NCBI GenBank assembly: GCA_030549335.1
Contig: JAUKPH010000023.1
Span: forward strand, 2,108,001-2,172,000
Reading direction: 5' to 3'
DNA from: Pontederia crassipes
Lineage: Eukaryota; Streptophyta; Magnoliopsida; Commelinales; Pontederiaceae
Length of the DNA: 64,000 nucleotides
The stretch's first letter is position 1. Each line of letters starts with the position of its first letter. The position numbers and the translations under genes are program-made. The notes beneath the pieces were generated by a model, which worked only from the letters and a program-made list of their open reading frames with translations, made no database searches and had not been told where the DNA came from. Positions 1-12,405 of the stretch are shown one piece after another.

Positions 1-208
1 TCTTTAACAGATGATAGGAATTAGAGATCAACTGGGACTTTATATTAACCCCAAAAATAGGACACCTACCTTGTAATAAGAAAATAAATCAATTCCTTAA
101 CAATCTCATGCTAAAAAAATATACAGAATATGTCAGACAGGTTTTCTTTCACTTCTTGGGATCCAAACAGATTTTCAGTTAAAGTAGGATTCAAGGCATT
201 AATTAACA
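1..208 (-). repeat. 3' LTR of copia family A copy 1, truncated by window start
   Basis: This is the second copy of the 2707-3067 repeat, ending in the same AATTAACA. The adjoining internal sequence aatcttcacc reads AAGGTGAAGATT on the element strand, a plausible but weak polypurine tract. Confidence 0.8.
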
Positions 209-281
209 AATCTTCACCTTGAATTGAATCCTACAATCAGATATCTAACACTATCTACCGCCGCCAATCTTAGTTCTGATT

Positions 282-2600
282 CTATATATGCGATAGCATT
301 CTTGTACCTTGATCTAGTGATTCCACCTCTTCAACTACTTGGAACGCATATGCAATCATGTCATCAAAGCCATAACGCTTAGGAGGACCTACTTGTCTGT
401 GAGCACGTCCTGCAGCTAGACTTGTCATTGCTTCTTCGGCTTGCTCCTCAGACTTTGGTTGTTCAACCTGATGAGATTCTTCTGGCCCATTCTGAATTGG
501 AGTTAATCCAAACTCCATCTATTTATTGACACCCTCCTCTGCTGAGTCAACAACATCTGATTTCTGCTTGAGCATAGACATCTCATCAAAGATATATTTT
601 TATTATGAATAACCTTCTGCTCTGAGGGAGACCAAATTCTGAAGCCTTTTACACTTGCACCATATCCCACAAAACTCCATTTTTGACCCTTGGTTCCAGC
701 TTTCCTTCGCTGACATGATAATAATAGTAAAAAATTTTCATATTAGTATAATCAGCGGGATTACCTGACCATACCTCAATAGGAGTCTTCAGATCGATCG
801 CGATTGCAGGACTCCAATTGAGCTATGCTAACATCCTTAGCCTAGAATGACTTGTTCAGACTAGAATTAGAGAGCATGCACTGTGCCCTCTCCAGAAGAG
901 TTCTATTCATGCGTTCTGCTACACCATTTCTACTGTGATATATCTCTGACGGTGCGATGTCTGACAATGCCTTCATCCTTGCAAAATCGATCGAATTCAG
1001 ATGAACAAAACTCCAAGCCGTTATCGGTACGAAGATGTTTCACTTTTCTCGATGTCTGATTCTCCACCAAAGTCTTCTATTGCTTGAAAGCTTCGAATGC
1101 CTCGCTCTTGTGCTTCATCATGAATACTCATATCATCCTTGAGTAATCATCTATCACAGATAGGAAGTATCTAAAACCCCCTAGAGATGGAACACGAGAG
1201 GGGCCCCAACAGTCAGCGTGGAAGTAATCGAGTGTTGCCTTCATCTTGTGCATGGCTTTACTGAATTGATGTCGCTTTTGCTTGCCAAAAACACAGTGCT
1301 TGCATAATCCAATTTCAGATATCTTCTGACCATCCAAAAGATTGCGCTTGCTAAGGATGTCCATCCCTTTCTGACTCATATGTCCAAGTCACATGTGCCA
1401 CAACTTGGATGTTTCTGATTCTGATTTGGACGAACTACCTACTGCAACCACGTCAGAAATTACTATGCATTGTAGTATGTACAAGGACTTTTGTCTGACT
1501 CCTCTCATGACTTCAACATCACCCTTAGTGACCGTGACAACATCTCCTGCAGCATCTATCCAACATCCTTTGGAATCCAGAACTCCTAACGATATCAGAA
1601 TTTTCTTTAATTGCGGAATATGACGGACCGTTGTCAATGTCCTCACTCGATTGTCATGATTTGTGATCTGAATTGAGCCGATTCCAACTATTTTACAAGC
1701 TGTATCATTGCCTATTATGACGTTTTCGCCATCAATATTCTGATAAGTTGAAAACCACTCTCTGTGCAGAATCATATGGTAGGAACATCCTGAGTCGAGA
1801 ACACAACTCTCCTCCAAACATCTCTGAACAGACACTATAAGAGCCAAATCATCATCAGATTTGCTATTTTGGTGAGCTACTGCAGCAACCGCGTCTTTCT
1901 TCATCTTCTTGGGGTAATCCTTTTTCCAGTGATCCGATTCTTTGCAATAGTTGCATATGTCCTTCGGATTGATGTTCTTCTTCTTCTTCGACTTACCTTT
2001 TTTAGTTTTTGTCTTCTCTGCGGCTGTTACCAACCCTGCGGCCTAAGTTTTCACAATCTTGCCAGACGCCCTATGATGAAGTTCACGAGTATGTAGACTC
2101 AATCTTACTTCATCCAGAGTAATTATGTCTCTTCTGATGATGATAGACTGAACGAAATTTCCGTACGACAGAGGAAAAGACACCAACAAAAGTAAGGAAG
2201 CATCTTCATCTTCAATCTTCACATCTATATTTCATAATTCCATCAACAGAGTATTCATCTGATCAAGATGATCTTTCGGATGGGTACCTTCTTGCATGCG
2301 GAGGGCGAACAGACGTTGCTTCAACAGCAACTTGTTGGTCAAAGACTTGGTCATGTAGGGACTCTCAAGTTTCAACCACAGACCGGTCACTGTTTCTTGG
2401 TCAGTGACTTCAATAATAACCTCATCCGCTAGACATAACAGGATCATGGAGTGCGCCTTCTCTTTTTGTACCACCAAATTTGCGAGGTCGGACTCCTTTT
2501 CTTTTCCCTTCGAGTCTTTCTCCTTTGGTTTGTTCTTCGGCATGTTTACGAGCGGCGCCCACCTTGTTGTTTCAGAAGTGCTCGCATTTTGATCTGCCAA
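282..2600 (-). pseudogene. Copia gag-pol remnant (gag, protease, start of integrase, pre-RT linker)
   Basis: Reading on the minus strand from right to left: gag at 2232-2600 (UBN2-type, with the KLESPYMTKSLTNKL stretch); a CCHC knuckle in 1389-2033 whose last cysteine is replaced (CNYCKESDHWKKDYP) followed by the aspartic protease motif DSGCSYHM; then 1128-1379 with the GAG-pre-integrase block ([14 protein letters not shown]) and the start of the integrase core ([14 protein letters not shown]); then 282-518 with the proline-rich linker that normally precedes RT (PPKRYGFDD). Frames are broken between the blocks and no RT or RNase H is present, so it cannot make an active polyprotein. Confidence 0.85.
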
Positions 2601-2692
2601 AGACTGAAACTATTTCGCCCTGTGAATTTCTCGATGTTGACGTTGTGCGATGCCATCTCTATGCCTGACGGAGGATAAACGATGAAACCTCG

Positions 2693-2704
2693 CTCCGATA
2701 CCAA
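2693..2704 (-). promoter_or_regulatory. Primer-binding site (initiator tRNA-Met type) of copia copy 1
   Basis: gctccgatacca is the reverse complement of TGGTATCGGAGC, one base off the usual plant copia site TGGTATCAGAGC. It lies two bases inside the LTR. Confidence 0.75.
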
Positions 2705-2706
2705 TT

Positions 2707-3067
2707 TGTTAGGATTTCTGCTCGAGAGAAATTATGCACCGCGAGAAAATCCGAGAAATTTAAGGTGACACGGAATTTTATTAGATGAAAGGAACAGAAG
2801 AGGATTACAAGATCAGATTTATTTCTCTTTGGACTCCTTGAGAGTTTATATAGACACTCTCTTTAACAGATGATAGGAATTAGAAACCAATTGGGACTCT
2901 ATATTAATCCCAAAAATAGGACACATATCTTGTAATAAGAAAATAAATCAATTCCTTAACAATCCCATGCTAAAAAAATATACAGAATATGTCAGATAGA
3001 TTTCTTTTTACTTCTTGGGATCCAAATAAATTTTTAGTTAAAGTAGAATTCAAGGCATTAATTAACA
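2707..3067 (-). repeat. 5' LTR of copia family A copy 1
   Basis: The 361 bp repeat begins TGTTAGGATTTC and ends TTAACA on the plus strand, giving TG...CA termini. Its outer 207 bp repeat the sequence at 1-208. Confidence 0.85.
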
Positions 3068-4605
3068 CTTAAGTATGACAATTTTATAAAGAATTGTTAT
3101 TTTTAAAATACATATTTTTATCAATATGTGGATCTTACAATCCTTGATTTGATCTTTTTATGACCCCTTCCATCTTATGTAAGATCTATCTTTATAACCT
3201 TGGTAGCAAAGGCAGTCTTAAGTCCATGCCACATGATCATGATCTCATGTAGCAACAACGAAGAAGCAAAGGCAGTGAAGCAACAATCCATTGCAAAGAG
3301 AGAGCGGCACCGAAAGAGGGAAAAGACATCGCAAAACGAAAAAAAAATTCTCGTGCTTCCAACAATCGACAAAAATGATTGGTTTTATTGTTCAATGGTA
3401 GCAGGGGGATTTCAAGTAGATGAGAATTGGTTGGAGTTGGGAAAGAAGTGGCACTTGTATTCTTTTTGCCAAGACAAGCAGACGATGCTCTTCTCTCTAC
3501 TCATTATCAATGGTGTTTCCTTGTCATTACAACTTAACGGTGTTGTTGGTTGCTGCTCCCAATTTGTGTACCGCCATCGTCCTATTGCCATCCCCAACCT
3601 GCTCCATTACTATCCGAACATGCTCATGTGTAATATCCTTAACAACCACATGAATGTCCGTTCAGAATTTTGGTTCCCATGGGTTTATCAAAACTCTCGC
3701 TGAAGACGAGTTTTGATACCACATCTTGTGGTAGCACTGTGTGTCTACAGTCTTAGACTGAGATGGGCGCTAATGGACGAACAAGATGTAGATTTAATGT
3801 AAATTGGTTCAGTTCCAGCAAGATGAGTTGCGGTTCAATACGTGGTTCGGGTGATACAAAAAAATCGGTCGATCCGAGGGAGCAGCAAGTGAAGGGAGGA
3901 GGAGGGCGGGGGCGGCGGTGATCGGAGAGCGAAGTAGGCAGCGAGTGGTGGGCAAAGGACAGAAGGCGGCGAGCGAAGGGCGAGTCAAGGGTGGAGGGCT
4001 GATGGTCGAGCAGAGGGTGGAGGGTGGCGGCAAGCGAAGGGCAAGTGGCGAGGGAGAAGCGTGATGGAGGGCGGAAGGCAAACGGCAAGTGAAGGGCAAG
4101 CGGCGGGTAGAGGGTAGCACGCCCGATCTACGACGACGATGATCTGATATGAAGGGCATTATCCCACCAGCTACAGCACAAATCCACAGCTTCCTCCTCC
4201 TTTGTTTGTCTCCTCCGCATGGCGCATCTAGGGCAACAAGGCGGTCAGAGGTGACCTCCTCCTCTGTCGCTTTTCTCTGCGTAACACGAGCAAAGGAGGA
4301 GACGTTGTGAGGGAGAGGTGGATCTATGCGATGCGAGCTCGACGAGCGACGAACGATCTGCGCAACGAAGGAGGAGACGCTGCGAGGGAGTGATTTCTCT
4401 ACACGATGGGAGCAGAGGAGACAATGGGCGTGCGAGAGGAGCCCGATTCCCCGCTGCTGGCGGGGAGATGGAACCGCTGGGAATGCTCAAACCAAATCGT
4501 GCACATCAGCGAACCAGCTTCATCTCATCCGCCCATCTCAGATCTGACAGTCTTGGAAGCGTCGGCACACCGTACTGCCACAAAAATGTAGTAGGACACT
4601 AATAT
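3068..4605. other. Intergenic stretch without a supported gene
   Basis: Several reading frames cross this stretch, but none has a recognisable domain or a spliced continuation. From about 3880 to 4480 it is strongly GC/AG biased (runs of ggcggcgagcg, ggaggag), which opens frames by composition. A small inverted repeat, tcaaaactc...gagttttga, sits at about 3689-3717. It may be an old transposon interior; I do not recognise it. Confidence 0.5.
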
Positions 4606-4616
4606 TCCCCTCTCTT

Positions 4617-4658
<42 letters not shown>

Positions 4659-4659
4659 G
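4606..4659. repeat. (TC)n(TA)n compound microsatellite
   Basis: A run of TC dinucleotides is followed directly by a run of TA dinucleotides, just outside the left end of the Mutator-like element. Confidence 0.9.
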
Positions 4660-4735
4660 GAACTTTTGGCAATCAGAAAATTCAAAGGAAACTAGTTTGC
4701 ACCAATTGTACATGAAACGCAAAAGTAATGGAATA

Positions 4736-4765
4736 GGATAAAATGGGTGTCCCCCCAACTTAAAT
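4736..4765 (+). repeat. Left terminal inverted repeat of the MULE
   Basis: It pairs with 7640-7668. The shared core is CCCCCCAACTTAAAT, with scattered differences in the outer half. Confidence 0.8.
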
Positions 4766-5142
4766 GGCGGACACTGCCTCCATTAAATTGCGCCCGTCCC
4801 ATGTGCATCGGACGGGCGCACAACTAAGCCAGAGAAATATGTGTGGTCGGAGGCAGCTTGATGAACGGAAAAAATATCGCATGCAGTCCGGTTCGGTCCG
4901 AGATAGAAAAGCGCGTAGGTTAAAATTTTTAACCGCTTTTACTATCTCTCTCTCTCCACCTCTTTTACTCTATCTCTCTCTCTCACCTCACCTCTCGCGG
5001 CGACTCGGCGACGGAGATCCAACGTCTGCCCCTCTCCTCTCGTGACCTCATCCGTCCAGAGACCGGAGACTGGGCCGCAATCGACGAGTTCTACCCCTCC
5101 GAGCTTCTCCCCCTTCCTCCTCTCCGTGCGGCGAACTCTCCG

Positions 5143-5372
5143 ATGTCCGTCCAAATCTGCCCGCCGGTGACCTCGTCCGTCCAGATCTGCGCCTCGGCGA
5201 CCTCGTCCGTCCAGATCCATCGGCCGCTGACAAGATTTGCGCCTCAGCGATCGCATCTGTCTAGATCAACCCACCGGCTACCTCGTCCGTCCAGATCTGC
5301 CCGCCGGCAACCTCGTCCGTCCAGATCTGCCCCTCGGCGATCTCGTCAGTCCAGATCCGCCCGCCTGCCGCC
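5143..5372. repeat. Tandem GC-rich repeats inside the MULE
   Basis: A unit close to cctcgtccgtccagatctgc recurs about eight times with variable spacing, each time giving the same short peptide pattern. This repetition explains the overlapping open frames here on both strands. Confidence 0.75.
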
Positions 5373-7639
5373 GCCGACCTCCCGCGACCCTGCACCACCG
5401 CCGACCGAATCGAGCAACCGGCGACTCCCCGCGCAGCCCGCCGATGAGATCTGCTCTCGCGCATCGCCGCTGACCAGATCGAGCACACCGCGGTTCTACC
5501 TCGCGCAAGATCGTCGACGAGCTCGCCCTCCGCCAACGCCGCCGAGCTCATGCGCCCCATAGCCGTTGAGCTCATCCGCCCTGTCGCCGCCAAGCTCATC
5601 CGCCGCCACTGCCACCGAGCTCATCCGCCGTCGTTGCCACCGAGCTCATCCACTGCTACCGCCGCCGCCGCCGTCGAGCTCAAGCACTTAATCCATGTTA
5701 ATCCACGTTAATTCTTTATGTTTTAAATTTTTGTGTTAATCCATGTTGTAATTCGTGCTTGGATTTCATACACTTAGTTACTTCTTTTTCTTGGAGCTCG
5801 CCTCCGGGTGTCATGGCCGAGCTTCGCCCCACTTGTCCGCCATTGCGCCCCCGTCGAGCTCCGATGCCAAGCGTCCCCACCGAGCTCCACCGCCAAACGC
5901 CGCGCGTCCTTCATTCATTTGTATTTTTTTTTGTTTTATTTAGGATGATTATTGTCATATGATTTAAAGTTACTTTGTTATTGATGTAATGAAGTCAACT
6001 TGGCTTTCATGCAAATGCACTTAAGAATTTTCAGCAGTGGCAAGGGAATAATCAAATTGCAAGAATCATACTGAGCTCATTGAGTTCATGAGATGCTTAG
6101 AATTGTGTACCTATATATGGATTTATGGACCATAAAGTGATCTAAAAACATCACGAAAGACAACACGATTCAAATGAACGAACAAAATGGAGAGGATTTG
6201 GCAAACCTCATAAAGCGATATGTGCCAAATAGAGAATGTCCGATGAATGCACGGAAGCACGATATGTACCAGATAGAGAATGTCCGGAAGCGAGAAAAGA
6301 ATGTCCGACGAGAATGTAGAGAGAGCCATTTGACGTTTCAGAAGGCATTGTATAAATGACGAGAATGTAGAGAGCTAAGGTTTTGAGGCATTGTGCAAAT
6401 GACGACGAGAAAACTTTAGTGTGACGTTGTCAATGGCATACAAAAATCAAAAGTCAATTGCATACAAGCAAGAAAGACGTCAATCACATACAAGTAAGAA
6501 AAAGAAATTTACATAACAAATCCAAGCATGGATTAACAAATGTTTAACTAGTTTACAACATGAATTAACACAAAAAATGAAGAATTAACCTGAATTAGCA
6601 TGGATTAACACAAAAAATGAAGAATTTACAAAAGTGTTACTAATCACACTATTACGTAATGGATTAATTTATTAACAACATGGATTCATACCAGCTTGGC
6701 GATGGCGGGGGAGACCTCGGCGGTGGCGGGGCGAGTGAGCTCGATGGCGGCGGTGGCAGTACACGAGCACGACGGCGCCAGGGCGGGCGAGTTCGATGAC
6801 CGCGGTGGCGGTACACGAGCATGGCGGCGGCGGGGCGGGTGAGCTCGATGGTGGTGGTGGCGGTGGGGCTGCGGTGTGTGGGGTCAGCGACGGGGAGGTC
6901 GGACTCGACGACGACGGGGCGGCGCTCGGCATGCTCGCGGCGTGAGGGAGCGGCGGCGCTCGGCGTGCGGCGACGCTCGGTGTGCGGGATCGCGGGAGGT
7001 CATCGCGAAGATCGACAGCACCACGACGGAGGTGATAAGAGGTCGGTGACGCTCGACATGATCGAGGTGGGGTGCTCGATGTCAGGACTGTGCGGATCTG
7101 CTCATCGACGGTTGGATCGAGCCCCCTTCACGCGCAGATCTGGTCGGCAGTCGACGAAGGGCGAGATCCGGTGCTCGAGGTCATCCCGAAGATCGCCGCT
7201 GCCCAAGGGGGAACCGTCACCGTGCCGAGCGAAGAGAGAACCGTCCACCGTATGCGGAGAGAGAGAGCAGAGGAGAGGAGAGCGGGGGTCGGCAGCGGGC
7301 AGATCTACCGTGAGGGACGTTGAACGAGGTCGCCACGGAGGTGAAGCACTGAAGAGGAAGAGAGAGGAGTTGGAGACTCGTCGGCACCGAGCAGCCGCGC
7401 GCGAAGAGAGAGAGAGAGGCGGCGGCACGAAGAAAGGAAGAGGAGAGAGAGAGAGGAGAGAAGAAAATGAAAGATTTTCATCTTTTTATATCTCTTGAAA
7501 CCGGTCCATATGAACCGCGACAGATCGAATCCCGAACCACACATTCGACCGGATCAGACCGCATCAGATCTCACTAATCTGCACTAGCCGTCGGATGCGA
7601 ATCCGAAGACTGGTGCATAATAGGGGGACAATCCCCCTA

Positions 7640-7668
7640 TTTAAGTTGGGGGGATATCCATTATTCCC
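7640..7668 (-). repeat. Right terminal inverted repeat of the MULE
   Basis: ATTTAAGTTGGGGGG followed by ATATCCATTATTCCC mirrors the left end at 4736-4765. Confidence 0.8.
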
Positions 7669-7970
7669 GTTGGAATAATATTAGCTAAAAGAACTGCGCT
7701 TCTTAGGCACTTAATGGAAAAAAAATTGAAAAAGAGCTCAATTAATGCGTATACATCAGCAATCATCTACGTTACATCTCATGTTAACTTAATATGAAAA
7801 GAAACTGGAACAGAAACGGGAAACAAAAAGGTGGAACCGAGAAAAGGATTACACTCAAATAAGTATCGATAAAAAAAAACGCTGTACAGGTCTTAAAGAT
7901 GTTTCCTCTGTGTGGTCGAAGCAATTCAATTTGCCAACGAGAAACCATGATTAAGAATCGAACTTAAAAT

Positions 7971-10617
7971 TCAATGACCTCGTCTGAGAACTGAGAGGAA
8001 ACCGCCAGACTTCTCCTTGTGCCGATGTTCAGAATCATCTCCTACCTGTTCCAACCAAACTTTTCAGAGTATGGCCAACCGGAGTTTGAAGAACAATTAT
8101 TAGTCATTAGCACCCCACCTCCTTGACAATTTGCTGTAGAATCTCTAGGATTTCAGAGAAATCGGGGCGTTCCGTTGGGTCCTGCTTCCAGCATTTCTCT
8201 AGGAGCTCGGTAAGTCTAGGATGTGTGTTCTTAGGAATGGTAGGTCTCAATCCCTACAAATAAAGTAGAATGAGCTCAAAATATCATACAGCAGCAGAAA
8301 GAGAATAATGCTGCTTCATTCAACAGAAACTAGATCATGATTACTCTGAAATTGAGAGAATAATGTTGCATGCAGTGAAGCGAGGTTTACTGATATGTAC
8401 CGGTACGTTCAGCATTTAATCTTTCCAACCCATTTTGTGTTCTGTTCAATATGTTATCTATATTTCACATCTTTAGATATTAAGTAGTAATGTCTAAATC
8501 CTAACATGTGCAGCATTTCACGGTGGTTCCAAGCACGTATATACCTTTTGGACGACACCAACTGCAGCTTGAAGTGGTGTAAGATACTCATAGGGAACCT
8601 GATATAGGATCAGACGAAAATCATTTTTAAAAATATATGTTCAACCCAAGAGAATGGGAAGAGATTGTCAATTAAATATCTTTTGAAATCACCTTTGCTG
8701 TTATCAGCTCCCATAAAACAATAGCAAAGCTGAAGACATCGGCCTTGTGATCATAAGGCTTGTGTTCTATGACCTAAATGCATAGTTGATAAGAAATCAG
8801 TAGTAACATCAAACCTTATTGTGCAAAAAAAAGGGGAAAAAACTAAAACAAACTGAACTGTCATACAGCCTACTTGTTAGCTTGTGTAACAAGTAAATTT
8901 ATCCCCATAAAAGAAAAGATAAATATTGAATTACCTCTGGTGCCATCCAACGATAAGTTCCTGTCTCAGCAGTCATAACACCAGATTGAGCTTTAACGCG
9001 TGCAACACCAAAATCGGCAACCTTCACAACCTATTGAAATACAACAGTGGGTTAGAACTTCAAACACAAAATGATGACAAAACATGAACTGGATTTTTAC
9101 ATTGTTAAGGTTAATGACTCAACAAACAAACAATAGGTTAGATTTGAAATACAACAGCGGGTTAGAACTTCAAACACAAAATGATGACAAAATGTGAACT
9201 GGATTTTTGCATTGTTAAGGTTAATGACTCAACAAACAAACAATAGGTTAGATTTTCCAATGAATCAAAGAACCACTGGTAATGTTACTGTTCAAACTTG
9301 CCTCATTTTCATCCATCAGAAGATTTGCAGCCTTCAAATCCCGATGGATAATATTATTTTGATGCAAATAATTCATTCCCTTGGATACATCAATTGCAAC
9401 TCGAAGTAAAGCTGGAAGCTTAAAGACACCTTTCTGCTTATGAAGATAATCATACACACTTCCACCTGACATGAATTCTGAGAATAACACAAATTAAAGA
9501 AGGAAAGGCATGTAGAATAAAAATGTAAAAGCATGATAACAAAGAAATAATATTACTCATCCCATGAAGAAATGCATGGATAATCTATAAAAGTAACTGT
9601 ATCGAAAGTTCAGTACCTGTGACAATACATAGACTAGGAGGTCTGGTACAAGCTCCAATAAACTGAACAACATTCTTATGCCGGACCTTCCTGGAGAACA
9701 AATGGTACAAATAGAACCAGGCCAATGAATGTTTTATCACAAACATTTGAATCAGAGAAATTAAAGCATATGAAATGCTTGGATCAAAACTACATCCGAC
9801 TCATAATTCTAGGTAGGACGAGATCATGAATTGAATGGGGGAATCAATAGCATTTTCCTAAGATGTGAAGATCACCCAAGTTAAAACTGGAAATCACATA
9901 CAAAAGCGAATAAGTTGTTTCATAAGAGGAAAGGATGCGAGACAAAAAGAATCTCTTTGAAAGTTTTTTTGTCCGATCTGCATACAACCTGCTAGGGGGC
10001 AGGCTCACAACACAGATGATAACATCTTGATGGGCTGGCCATAGACCTAGCGGTCAAAGGTTCCTCTAAAAAATAGGATTTTTATCCTTTTCAATTTAAG
10101 GATTTTCATGTGGCAGGGTAGGAGGGGCAGGGTCCTCACTACAGAATATCTCTCTGGTCTTATTGCAGGCATCACTGGTGAGTAGTATTTGCCGAGAGGA
10201 GGATGAGAACGCAGCATCTCTTTTTTGGGTGTAAGACTGCATGAGAAGTGTGGGAAAACTCTGAATACCAAGCATCGCAGCGACATTAGAGACTAATTTT
10301 CGGTTATCTTTCAAGAGAGGTGGGCCTTTAACCCACATATAGGTCCAGAAGGGATGTGATGAGAACTTTTGCAGCAATGTAGGTGATCTGGTTGCAACAA
10401 AACACTGTCGTTTTCAGGGGAGATACAAGCTAAGTAGAAAATATGACCTCCCATATCAATATCCTGATCAGGGACTGGAGCCTCATCTGTTAGGCAGCCG
10501 CTGCTTATGTCCTGCTGTTAACATTTCACGTTTCATTTGCCGTTATGACCCAGCGAATGCTTGTGACATTTTTCACATTGATTTGAAATTAATAAATTTG
10601 GTTTGGATGACGAATTC

Positions 10618-10662
<45 letters not shown>

Positions 10663-12345
10663 AACGTCGCTATGAACGCTTGGCTGCCACAAGCCAGTTA
10701 TCCATGTAGCCGACCCCACCTAGTGGGATAAGGCTTTGTTGTTGTTGTTGTTGTTGGTTTGGATGACGAACACTTGGTCAATCATCCTCTTACCTTTCTA
10801 GAAAAAAAAAATCTTTTTTAAGTTAGGATTGGGTTGCTAAAAGAAACTTTAAAAGCATTTGAGGACAGGTCAAAGTAATGGTTCCTGTGGGTTTAATTGA
10901 ACTCCTCTCTGGAGCACTAATTTGAAAATATGACTGGTTAGAAGCTGCAAAACACGGCCATCAGTCCGGTATTTCAACATTTTTCCTATTACTGAACATA
11001 TTGCTTCCATAGAGCTGTTCCACTGACTTACTAATAGCGACACAGAGAGAAAATGTGGGTTTCAAGATAATTTACATTGTATATTCTCAATCCAAAAGCT
11101 TTTGCTAAAGAATTACATTGTGTTTACTATGCAGTAAGTAGTAACACACTGACACTATTGAATTAAATTACTGCAAACGACTTCACCACAACATCAAGGA
11201 TCTACAGCATGAAGAGCAGAGAAAAGACCTCAGTCTACTATATGCAAATTCAATTACTAACCGCATTATGTAGACTTCCTGTGCAAACTCACGCTGCATA
11301 TCCACATTAATGCGTTCAGGTTTTAGAACTTTAATCGCCACATCCTGACTGCGATATGTTCCTCGATATCTACATAAACAAAATATCAGAAAATATCAGA
11401 AAAAAGAGTACATATTGCCTGCATTCAGTTAGGCGTAATGGAATCTTACTCGGCATATAAGTATAACTTACAGATCACCATATGATCCAGATGCAACCTT
11501 ATTTCCAAACTTTAATAGGCGGAAATCAATTTCCCATACATCAGTCCCATCTGTTGGTATTTGGACGTGGTCAGAAGCTGTGTTCTCAGTAGATTGTATA
11601 TTGTCTGTTGTAGGAATCCATGTTTGAGACTTTGACCAAATTTGCTTCTGCTCAAAATATTGAACTCGTTCTATTAATTTTAGCATGTTAGCAATAGTAC
11701 ATCAGTACATGGCTATCCAAAACAACAAGTAATAACAATTATATATATGTTTGTCATGCAATTTTTTTTTTGAGCAGATTTTTCATGCAATATTTAATGA
11801 CACAACGACCTTACTTGAACAGGATCTGTTCTATAGGCTCGTACAACTGTGTCCTTTTTTTTAGAAGAAAAAGGATGACCACCAGATTTGTGGTTGTCAT
11901 TCATCTATATATATACATCTGTGTCCTTGAACACAAAGTCTAGTGGATGAATTGACGCCTCATGACCAGAGCGTGATTAATGGTCTCACTCCTCTCTTGA
12001 GAGGTCGAATCCGTAGATGATCGCTCCTTCGATGGCTCTCAATGCGCCGTCAAGGTAGGTTACGAGGTACTCTGACAGACCCAAACCACTTTTCTCTCTC
12101 AAAAAAATATATATTTATTGACACTGTTAAACGTAATCTCACCCATTTGATTTCAAATCTGCGATGTACACATAAATATGATGGTTAAGATTAGACTCTA
12201 TAAACGTAATCTCCCTTATTAAAACTAGCATTTATATATGGATGTACACATAAATGATAACACAACCATAGATTTAAAAATATGATGGTTAAGATTAGAC
12301 TCTATACCGTGCTAATAAAATGGCATGTGACATATTCATCTTTTT

Positions 12346-12405
<60 letters not shown>

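Larger units (their letters stand above)
1..3067 (-). mobile_element. Ty1/copia LTR retrotransposon, family A copy 1, internally deleted and cut by the window edge
   Basis: The right-hand repeat (2707-3067) and the left-hand repeat (1-208, truncated) are near-identical over the shared part, from tctttaacagatgatagg to aattaaca. The element reads on the minus strand, so the right repeat is its 5' LTR. A primer-binding site abuts that LTR and gag, protease and integrase remnants follow in copia order. The reverse transcriptase and RNase H region is absent: the linker that precedes RT (282-518) lies almost directly next to the 3' end, whereas copy 2 at 29429-34556 has about 1.5 kb there. The outer end and one target-site duplicate lie outside the window. 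Confidence 0.88.
4736..7668. mobile_element. Non-autonomous Mutator-like element (MULE), 2.9 kb, GC-rich interior
   Basis: Terminal inverted repeats read GGATAAAATGGGTGTCCCCC on the left and, in reverse complement, GGGAATAATGGATATCCCCC on the right; both continue CCAACTTAAAT. The flanking nine bases are aatggaata (4727-4735) and gttggaata (7669-7677), seven of nine identical, fitting a worn 9 bp MULE target duplication. No transposase was found. The interior is GC-rich with short direct repeats, and AT-rich stretches near 5690-5765 and 6510-6625 resemble each other in inverted orientation (taatccatgttaat / attaacatggatta type), so the two halves are loosely palindromic. Long open frames inside (e.g. 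5143-5562 and 6821-7498) look like products of base composition. A Pack-MULE carrying captured gene pieces is possible but unproven. Confidence 0.7.

Noticed and set aside
3200..3703. 167-residue plus-strand frame
   Set aside because: No recognisable domain, splice context or homologous motif; likely chance.
3753..5599. Long overlapping open frames on both strands (for example 4942-5256, 5143-5562)
   Set aside because: They come from GC-rich short repeats; peptides are low-complexity Arg/Pro/Ser and overlap on both strands.
6821..7498. 225-residue plus-strand frame in the MULE
   Set aside because: Arg/Gly-rich and low complexity, no domain, and it follows the composition of the element interior.
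8107..8118. Stop codon TAA ending the kinase after KEVGC
   Set aside because: A donor (GAG/GTGGGG) just before it and an acceptor at 8046 give a further in-phase exon with the family's C-terminal KEKSGGF...LRRGH, so the splice reading is preferred.
10047..10377. Minus-strand frames in the kinase intron between exons 9 and 10
   Set aside because: They overlap each other in two frames, have no domain, and would interrupt the kinase if retained.
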